Shown: piece after piece, positions 1 through 5,064 of the stretch
How positions within the stretch are numbered: position 1 is the first letter of the stretch
How the letters are laid out: every line of letters begins with the position of its first letter
Source of the DNA: Terriglobia bacterium
Lineage (GTDB): Bacteria > Acidobacteriota > Terriglobia > UBA7540
Reading direction: 5' to 3'
Assembly: GCA_030036915.1 (NCBI GenBank)
Contig: JASHSC010000176.1
Location: 1 to 5,064, forward strand
DNA: 5,064 nt
Made by a program: the position numbers and the translations under genes
Notes under the pieces: model-generated
Databases searched by the model: none
Told to the model about the DNA's origin: nothing
Seen by the model: the letters and a program-made list of their open reading frames with translations, nothing else

Positions 1-711
1 TTCCCAGGCTTTCAACAGAGTCTCCACCCCTTTTTCCGGGGAAAGACGCCCCACAAACACCGCACCTTGACCTACACCATCCTTCGCACCCGGATCAGTC
101 AAGACAAAGTTTGGTTTGACGGAGATTTTTTCATTGCTAAGGCCGCCCTCCGCGAATTTTCGCCTTGCAAATTGGGTGAGGGCAATATACCGGGTCACGT
201 TTTTCGCCCAAGTTTGAGCTTTCCAATGAGCCGCAATCATCGTCGCCACCGCCGCCGTGGCAAAGGTCGATTCGCGGTAGCAAGCGTGCCGAATCCCCCG
301 CCAAAGCGAGACTTCGCGGCATTCTTCGCAAACCTTGCCCTGACGAACGAAGGTCGCAGCCGGGCACAACAAACGGAAATTGTGGAGCGTCTTGATAACG
401 GGGACTCCCGCTTCACGGCACGCCGCGAAAACGGAAGGTGAAATCTGCATGAAGGTGTTATGGACGTGAACGAGGGCGGGCTTCTCTTTGCGAAGTAATT
501 GCAGGATTTCCCGGCGCGTGTCTTCCGCCCAGATCATGTGCTTGGGCAAAAGAAGCTTTTGAACAAGTGAGGCATTCAGTAACTCCGTGTTGCTGCGGTT
601 ATAGACCACCACCTTGTGCCCCCGGCTTTCCAGCAGGGAACGCTCTTGAGTGAAGACCTGGTCTTCTCCACCCGGTTGCTGGTAGTAGTTGTGAATGAGA
701 ACGACTTTCAT
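1..711 (-). CDS. GT4-family glycosyltransferase, N-terminal 237 residues (runs off the left edge)
   Basis: This is probably a retaining GT-B glycosyltransferase of family GT4. It would transfer a sugar from a nucleotide-sugar donor to a growing lipid-linked glycan at the cytoplasmic face of the inner membrane. The reading frame is open from an ATG at 711 to the window edge. The N-terminus has the beta-strand MKVVLIHNYY followed by the glycine-rich PGGED segment (residues 13-17), typical of the acceptor-side Rossmann fold. LVHVHNTF (80-87) and IKTLHNFRLLCP (106-117) are characteristic GT4 strands. VGRLSPEKGVETLLKAW (220-236) marks entry into the donor-binding domain. The catalytic EX7E region lies beyond the window, so activity cannot be judged. 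Cysteines at 116, 128, 131 and 144 form a compact cluster. The start is 11 nt after the deacetylase stop with no clear Shine-Dalgarno, which suggests translational coupling. Donor and acceptor sugars cannot be told from sequence. Confidence 0.93.
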   Translation of the reverse strand, partial: MKVVLIHNYYQQPGGEDQVFTQERSLLESRGHKVVVYNRSNTELLNASLVQKLLLPKHMIWAEDTRREILQLLRKEKPALVHVHNTFMQISPSVFAACREAGVPVIKTLHNFRLLCPAATFVRQGKVCEECREVSLWRGIRHACYRESTFATAAVATMIAAHWKAQTWAKNVTRYIALTQFARRKFAEGGLSNEKISVKPNFVLTDPGAKDGVGQGAVFVGRLSPEKGVETLLKAWE

Positions 712-722
712 AAAGGGTTAAT

Positions 723-1646
723 TTACCGTGCCTGGCAGATTCCCACTTGGCGCTCCCTGGGCTTCTGAACACTGGGGCGGCCTTGCTGGCAACCATTGGC
801 CGACGGAGGACAAACTTCCGAGGATAGGTATTGAGTCCATTCCGAGTCGACGATAGGTCCGTTGGCAAGATAAAGAACTCCGGGTCGGTTCGAAACGTAG
901 TCCAAAACCTCTTTCAGACCATCCCAAAGCTGCAATTCCTCGATTTCCCAGGAGTGGCCGTAAAGGTGCCACAATCCACCACTATTCAGGACGGAGTCAA
1001 AATACATTTTGGCGAGAGACACCCAGTTTTCCGCTCCCCAGAACCGGGTCAAATAGTCCCGCCCGCGTCCGAGATCGCGGGCCCGCAGAAGGTTGCGAAT
1101 GTAGTCCACTCTCGAGTGAGGATATACGTGAACGGATGTCGGCATGGAGAAGGGGGCAAAATTTACGTCGCGCGCAAGCATTTCCGTGGTGCGAGCACCC
1201 GTAAAACCGGCCCGCTTGAGCGAGGCAATCACTCGCCGGTTGTAGCGCCCGCCCGGGTAGGCAAACATCCGGATCTCTTTTCCCATTTCATCTTCCAGAC
1301 GCTTTTTGCAGCCTTCCACCTCGATCAACAGTTGCCGCGAACTGCATCGGGCAAGGTTCTTGTGGGAAACTCCATGCGCTCCGATTTCAAAGCCTTGAGC
1401 GTCGAGAGACAACATATCGGCGCGATCCATCCGCACATCGGAGTGATGCCCCTGGACTGGAATGTAGAATGTTCCCGGAAGTTTGCGGTCCGCGAGCAGC
1501 CTTGCGACATCCCAATCAAAGGGGTCACCGTCATCCCAGCTCGTTGTGACAATTCTGGTCGAGGGTACATCGATGGAGGGAGGGATGGCCGACGCGGAGG
1601 CCATCTCCGCGCCGCCGTGGTTCGTATCTTCTGGCCCGAGTTTCAT
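723..1646 (-). CDS. NodB-type polysaccharide deacetylase (carbohydrate esterase 4-like)
   Basis: This is a predicted metal-dependent deacetylase that removes N- or O-acetyl groups from a sugar of the glycan made by this locus. Numbered from the ATG at 1646 (307 residues), motif 1 is TSWDDG (35-40), with D38 the likely catalytic base and D39 a metal ligand. Motif 2 is HGVSH (91-95), supplying H91 and H95. Motif 3 is a variant, RMFAYPGGRYN (126-136). LWHLYGHSWEIEE (226-238) carries the C-terminal histidine motif, H227 or H231. No signal peptide or membrane segment is visible, so it is probably cytoplasmic. An in-frame ATG at 1682 would add 12 residues but has no ribosome binding site, while the ATG at 1646 has AAGGGG 6 nt upstream; a third ATG at 1604 is also possible. 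The last ~40 residues are proline-, glutamine- and cysteine-rich and fall outside the catalytic fold. The family call is firm; the substrate is unknown. Confidence 0.92.
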   Translation of the reverse strand: MKLGPEDTNHGGAEMASASAIPPSIDVPSTRIVTTSWDDGDPFDWDVARLLADRKLPGTFYIPVQGHHSDVRMDRADMLSLDAQGFEIGAHGVSHKNLARCSSRQLLIEVEGCKKRLEDEMGKEIRMFAYPGGRYNRRVIASLKRAGFTGARTTEMLARDVNFAPFSMPTSVHVYPHSRVDYIRNLLRARDLGRGRDYLTRFWGAENWVSLAKMYFDSVLNSGGLWHLYGHSWEIEELQLWDGLKEVLDYVSNRPGVLYLANGPIVDSEWTQYLSSEVCPPSANGCQQGRPSVQKPRERQVGICQAR

Positions 1647-1652
1647 GTTTTT

Positions 1653-1658
1653 CCCCTT
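1653..1658 (-). promoter_or_regulatory. Ribosome binding site deciding the deacetylase start
   Basis: On the minus strand AAGGGG stands 6 nt before the ATG at 1646. The upstream in-frame ATG at 1682 is preceded by a pyrimidine-rich run (CTTTCTCTCTTACC) with no Shine-Dalgarno character. This favours the internal start. The match is close to, but not identical with, the consensus AGGAGG core. Confidence 0.5.
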
Positions 1659-1722
1659 GGGTGTATTGTTGAGGAACTTCATATAAGGTAAGAGAGAAAG
1701 GGCAAAGCTACGGGGTGCTCTC

Positions 1723-3216
1723 TCAATGCTGGTTCATCGCCAGCGTCCACTCGCCGTAGGAAAGCACGTCGCCTCTCCACGCGAAACTTTTTGCTTTGGT
1801 AGAGGCAAGTTGAAAATGATTGTTGGAGAATCGATTGTGGAGAGAATTGAACACCGCGTCGCCAAGAAGAGCGGTGCGCACAATTCCCGCTGCGATTCCT
1901 CGATCCTGGATAATGGTATTGTCGTGGACGTAAAGATTTCGTATCACATAGGGTTCTCCAACGGAATTGGCCCCTCGCTGCTCCTGGACTCCAACGATTC
2001 CGTTCATGCAGTCCTTTACCGTGTTCCCGAAGATTTCGACGTCTGCGGACGCGGCCACAACGATCCCCCCGCCATACCAGGGGGTAGTCTTTCCGAACGC
2101 GCTGAATCCGTCGTTTTCGATCAGGTTGTCCCGAATGACCGCGTGATAACTGATTTCGTGCAAGATGCCGGCCCCCTCGTTGGACTTCGTATGGTTGTGG
2201 TCGTAGAGAGAGTTCTCATTATCGATGTCGGTCCATAAACCCGGACCCTTGTTGTCATGCGCGTAATTGTCGCGGACAACCAAATCCTTCGTGAACGCGA
2301 ATTTGCTGCCTCCCGCTTCCCAGTCGTACCGGTATCCGGCGTAATTATTGAAGGCGATCTCGTTCCCCTCCACCAGGTCGCCGGTTCCCGATCCCCCGAT
2401 GCCGAGCTGGCCGTTGTTGAGGAGTTTGTTATCAAGCGCCTGCATCCCGTCGCCGAGCCGGATTCCCACTCCGTGGTTGAGGCGAATCACGTTGTTCTCA
2501 ACCACCCAATCTTTGCTCATATAGCCTGTATCCGAGGCATTCGACCTTCCATCCACAGCTGCGCTTCCCGCCGTGCACGCGTATTTTTCGATGGTCATGC
2601 CTGAAATCCGCACGTTCCGCGCGGCCCCCCAAATGGCGTGGGGAATGACACTCAGTTCGACTCGATGCCCGGTTGGATCGTCGGCGAAGACAACGGAATG
2701 GGCGGAGTAATCCAGATACCATTTGCCGGGAGCCACGTCCCCGCGGTCATTGACCCGCTCCAAAGGTTTGTCATCGAAGAAAAGATCTTCGGGAAGTGTA
2801 CAGGCGGGATGCGCCGAATCGCACGTCCCGCGCAGTTGACCTCGTGGTGGTGCAGCTTCCGTGTGGGCCTGCCAGAATTGACCGGATGTCACAAATCCAT
2901 CGAGGAGTTGAGCACCGTTCAAGGTCGCGCCGGGTTCGCCTACAAACGAATCTCCATCCTTCGGGCGGATGGATTCCAGCCGGTACACACCCGCTTTAAT
3001 GGTGAAGATAGTTCCAGGCGGCTCGTGGTCAACCATCTCACTCAGGTGCGCGCCGGGTTCCACTACTATGTTCCTGTGGCCCAAGGGAGACGCCCAGCCT
3101 GCCGCACGGGACGCCAGAGAGAGAACAATTCCGAAAATCATGGCAGTGAAAAAGGCCGCCCAGTGTGTCCACCGGCTGAAGGTTCCGGGGCGAATCGTCT
3201 TGGTTTTTTCACGCAT
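1723..3216 (-). CDS. Exported right-handed parallel beta-helix protein
   Basis: This is a secreted or periplasmic solenoid protein of the pectate-lyase-like (PbH1 repeat) superfamily, which includes polysaccharide lyases, epimerases, hydrolases and phage depolymerases. Numbered from the ATG at 3216 (497 residues), a basic N-terminus and a hydrophobic stretch (about 19-37) ending in small residues form a signal peptide or anchor. A PGT..TIKAGVYRL-type N-terminal cap follows (about 67-82). Asn-rich coils then recur roughly every 20-25 residues: 201-212, 236-257, 258-279, 280-292, 311-333, 336-356, 358-370, 391-409 and 425-447. Acidic-aromatic patches at 295-300 (YRYDWE) and 328-334 (W, D330, D332, E334) could line a sugar groove. 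C132 and C139 bracket a short loop and could form a disulfide. A GTG at 3240 would add 8 residues; neither start has a good ribosome site. No named lyase or epimerase catalytic motif was recognised, so the activity is unknown. Its position after the ligase/polymerase gene suggests it acts on the exported glycan. Confidence 0.88.
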   Translation of the reverse strand: MREKTKTIRPGTFSRWTHWAAFFTAMIFGIVLSLASRAAGWASPLGHRNIVVEPGAHLSEMVDHEPPGTIFTIKAGVYRLESIRPKDGDSFVGEPGATLNGAQLLDGFVTSGQFWQAHTEAAPPRGQLRGTCDSAHPACTLPEDLFFDDKPLERVNDRGDVAPGKWYLDYSAHSVVFADDPTGHRVELSVIPHAIWGAARNVRISGMTIEKYACTAGSAAVDGRSNASDTGYMSKDWVVENNVIRLNHGVGIRLGDGMQALDNKLLNNGQLGIGGSGTGDLVEGNEIAFNNYAGYRYDWEAGGSKFAFTKDLVVRDNYAHDNKGPGLWTDIDNENSLYDHNHTKSNEGAGILHEISYHAVIRDNLIENDGFSAFGKTTPWYGGGIVVAASADVEIFGNTVKDCMNGIVGVQEQRGANSVGEPYVIRNLYVHDNTIIQDRGIAAGIVRTALLGDAVFNSLHNRFSNNHFQLASTKAKSFAWRGDVLSYGEWTLAMNQH

Positions 3217-3257
3217 CGATTTTTCACGAATCGAAGGCACGGTCTTGGGAGGAACGC

Positions 3258-4871
3258 TCAGTTGGATGAATCCGGATTTTGCGGAGTCCGGCGCCCCGGC
3301 GCGGCAAAAATCAGATCGAGTTGCTGATGTCGCTCAATTGCCGGGACGAAATGGACCGCCTGAGGCGCATATCGAACGGCGACCCGCTGTCGCCGCCTCA
3401 AGAACTCGACGTACCCGATGATCGCCAGGAAGTGGAGAGGGGGATGCCAGATCAGCATGGTCATGAAGATCGAGCGAAAAGTGAGGAGAGCGAGGATTGC
3501 CAATGCTTCGTAAGCAAGTTGGCGGCCTTCGTCATCCAACGAAGGATCGCGCATATACCTCAAGAGGTACCACCATGTCGCTACGAGCACCACCAGGAAG
3601 GGAATGAGACCCCAGAAGCCTGTTCCCGCGATGATGTCAAGATAATCGCTGTGAAGGGTGGAGGTTCCCACCATGCCCAGCTTGGCGAGAACCGCAAATC
3701 GGCCCGCGGCATACGCACCGAAGCCGGTCAACGGCCGCTCGAGATAGGTCTGCCAGGCAAATTCCCACCACTGTGCGCGGCTGCTGAGCGTGGCCAGTTG
3801 CGCCTCTGTCTGGCCGCGTTCGAAAAATGACCAGATCAATCCGCCCATGGTGGATAAAGCGACAATCGGGGCAACCACCAGCGTAATCATGGCCCCGAGC
3901 CTTCCCCGCTTGGAGTAGATGAGCACAATGAAAATGCCAAACAATAAGCCGGCAAACGCCGTTCGAGTCTGGGCCAAGACCATGGTGACCAGGCCGGCGC
4001 CAAGAAGGAAGAGATACCAAAGCTTGCGAAAACGCTCATTCGACGCAGGAATCAAGCGGGCGAGGCATACGAGCACAATGATCCCTGCAAATGTTCCCAC
4101 ATCGTTGGAGCTTAAGGCAGGCAACACCCCTTCCAATCGCAGCCCCAGCTCGGCGCCTCTTCCGATGAACTGACCATGCAGGGCCGCCCGCGGCCATATG
4201 ACCGCACCCATCCAGACGCTGAGCAGCAGCATGCCGTAAAGGGCCCAGGTCCAATTGAAAAACTTTCGGTAGTCCTTAATAGAGCTGACCGACTCAAGAA
4301 TCGCCGCGAGCAGGGCAACGTCAACAAGGTATTCAAGAGACTTGTAAAGCGTCCAGGACGGATACACGGACCACACCGTTGAAGCCACTTCCACCAACCC
4401 AAAGATTGTCAGAGCTCCCACGACTCCCCGGAACATTGATCCCAACCAGTGAATCCGACGCACGGCAAGAATTCCGAGCAGGCCAAAAGCCACCAACATG
4501 TCGACGACCACACGATAGACCGCCCACGCATCCAGAGGATCAGTAGCAATGTCGTTCACCGTGCGGATGCGGAATACCAGCGCGCTTACAAATGCCAGCA
4601 TCCAGAGCACGTGCCACCAGCGAAGCGAAGAGGAAAAGAATACCCCCACATGGCTTGCACCCTGGCGAATTACGGCAAACGCGAGGATCAAAACAACAGG
4701 GGCAAGAAGGACTCCCCAGAAGGCCAATTCCCCTCCGGACCGGGCGTGCAGGGCAAGGACCAGCATTCCCACCGCCGTCACGGCGCTGAAAACAGCCAGG
4801 GCGGGAGTAATCCATCTCCACTGCCTGTGGTTGGAACTCCATCGAATTGGGTAATTCTTCGCTTGGTGCAT
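3258..4871 (-). CDS. O-antigen ligase / Wzy-type polymerase family membrane protein
   Basis: This is an integral inner-membrane protein of the Wzy_C/O-antigen ligase superfamily. Members either join lipid-linked glycan to an acceptor (WaaL) or polymerise repeat units (Wzy) on the periplasmic side. The 537-residue product has about 12-14 hydrophobic segments, including roughly 22-42, 49-68, 118-137, 145-165, 206-226, 256-274, 284-319, 327-345, 418-437 and 452-490. Family signatures are LAQTRTAFAGL (299-309, with R303), LSSRAQWWEFAWQTYLERPL (362-381, with R365), GFGAY (383-387) and LHSDYLDIIAGTGFWGL (406-422, with H407). These lie in or next to the large periplasmic loop (about 350-417) where the conserved Arg and His sit in this family. 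A hydrophilic C-terminal tail of about 45 residues follows the last membrane segment. The ATG lies 2 nt after the flippase stop and has no Shine-Dalgarno, so translation is probably coupled. Sequence alone does not separate ligase from polymerase; the neighbouring flippase slightly favours Wzy. Confidence 0.93.
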   Translation of the reverse strand: MHQAKNYPIRWSSNHRQWRWITPALAVFSAVTAVGMLVLALHARSGGELAFWGVLLAPVVLILAFAVIRQGASHVGVFFSSSLRWWHVLWMLAFVSALVFRIRTVNDIATDPLDAWAVYRVVVDMLVAFGLLGILAVRRIHWLGSMFRGVVGALTIFGLVEVASTVWSVYPSWTLYKSLEYLVDVALLAAILESVSSIKDYRKFFNWTWALYGMLLLSVWMGAVIWPRAALHGQFIGRGAELGLRLEGVLPALSSNDVGTFAGIIVLVCLARLIPASNERFRKLWYLFLLGAGLVTMVLAQTRTAFAGLLFGIFIVLIYSKRGRLGAMITLVVAPIVALSTMGGLIWSFFERGQTEAQLATLSSRAQWWEFAWQTYLERPLTGFGAYAAGRFAVLAKLGMVGTSTLHSDYLDIIAGTGFWGLIPFLVVLVATWWYLLRYMRDPSLDDEGRQLAYEALAILALLTFRSIFMTMLIWHPPLHFLAIIGYVEFLRRRQRVAVRYAPQAVHFVPAIERHQQLDLIFAAPGRRTPQNPDSSN

Positions 4872-4873
4872 CG

Positions 4874-5064
4874 CTAGCTGATTCGAGCCAGGATGAGCTT
4901 GACGAATTCGCGGTCTTCACGATCCAGGCCGAGAATGGCGAGGGTGCCTGCGAACAATCCCATGGCAACAATGATATTCACAGCCAGCGCCAAGACTGCG
5001 TTGTGCAGCGGGACCAATCGCAGCAGCAACAAGGCCGCTCCTGCCAGGCTCGTGGCAATGAGCC
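4874..5064 (-). CDS. C-terminal end of a Wzx-like oligosaccharide flippase (starts beyond the right edge)
   Basis: An open minus-strand frame enters at the right edge and ends with TAG at 4874-4876, giving 62 residues. It holds two hydrophobic stretches (about residues 1-16 and 22-45) separated by a short RLVPLHN turn. It ends in a charged amphipathic tail, GLDREDREFVKLILARIS. A final membrane helix followed by a short D/E/R-rich tail of this form is typical of the C-terminus of MOP-superfamily polysaccharide flippases, which move undecaprenyl-linked repeat units across the inner membrane. The stop lies 2 nt before the start of the ligase/polymerase gene, the usual tight Wzx-Wzy pairing. Only the tail is visible, so the family call rests on tail style and neighbours; another multi-membrane-segment protein remains possible. 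Confidence 0.65.
   Translation of the reverse strand, partial: LIATSLAGAALLLLRLVPLHNAVLALAVNIIVAMGLFAGTLAILGLDREDREFVKLILARIS

Noticed and set aside
67..441. Plus-strand open frame of 124 codons
   Set aside because: The opposite strand encodes the well-supported GT4 glycosyltransferase, and this translation has no recognisable features.
831..1691. Long plus-strand open frame of 286 codons
   Set aside because: It lies entirely antisense to the deacetylase, whose NodB motifs are clear. Its translation shows no recognisable domain and its composition is that of a shadow frame.
1689..1725. Inverted repeat between the beta-helix and deacetylase genes (arms 1689-1696 and 1718-1725)
   Set aside because: The stem is about 8 bp with one wobble pair and a loop of 21 nt, with no GC-rich stem or T-run after it. 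It overlaps the beta-helix stop codon. It is too weak to call a terminator or attenuator.
2638..3327. Plus-strand open frame of 229 codons
   Set aside because: It is antisense to the beta-helix gene and the ligase end. It is Arg/Gly-rich with no recognisable motif, as expected of a shadow frame in GC-rich DNA.
4449..4877. Plus-strand open frames over the N-terminal half of the ligase gene
   Set aside because: They are His/Arg/Pro-rich products antisense to hydrophobic membrane segments, which is the usual shadow of a membrane-protein gene.

Overview
The window is a slice of a bacterial cell-surface or extracellular polysaccharide (O-antigen or exopolysaccharide) locus. Every supported gene lies on the minus strand, so transcription runs from high to low coordinates. 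The order in transcription is: the C-terminal end of a Wzx-type flippase (4874-5064, cut by the window), an O-antigen ligase/Wzy-type polymerase membrane protein (3258-4871), an exported right-handed parallel beta-helix protein (1723-3216, possibly from a GTG at 3240), a NodB-type polysaccharide deacetylase (723-1646, possibly from 1682), and the N-terminal 237 residues of a GT4-family glycosyltransferase (1-711, cut by the window).

The gaps are very short: 2 nt between flippase and ligase, 17-41 nt before the beta-helix gene, 40-76 nt before the deacetylase, and 11 nt before the glycosyltransferase. No convincing promoter or terminator is visible between genes, so the five genes look like one operon whose promoter lies beyond the right edge. 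No stretch over 300 bases lacks a gene. No tRNA, rRNA, CRISPR, insertion sequence or attachment site was seen.

A working model, inferred from the families, is as follows. Cytoplasmic glycosyltransferases such as the GT4 enzyme build a lipid-linked oligosaccharide. The NodB-like enzyme, which has no visible signal peptide, may deacetylate an N-acetyl sugar in it. The flippase moves it across the inner membrane and the Wzy/WaaL-like protein polymerises or ligates it outside. The exported beta-helix protein may bind, cut or epimerise the product there.

The source is a Gram-negative-type bacterium with moderately high GC. Protein style and gene mix would fit Acidobacteriota or a similar soil group, but this is a weak inference because no taxonomic marker is present. 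The window looks like an ordinary glycan locus. The part least explained by known families is the beta-helix protein together with its position in the operon.
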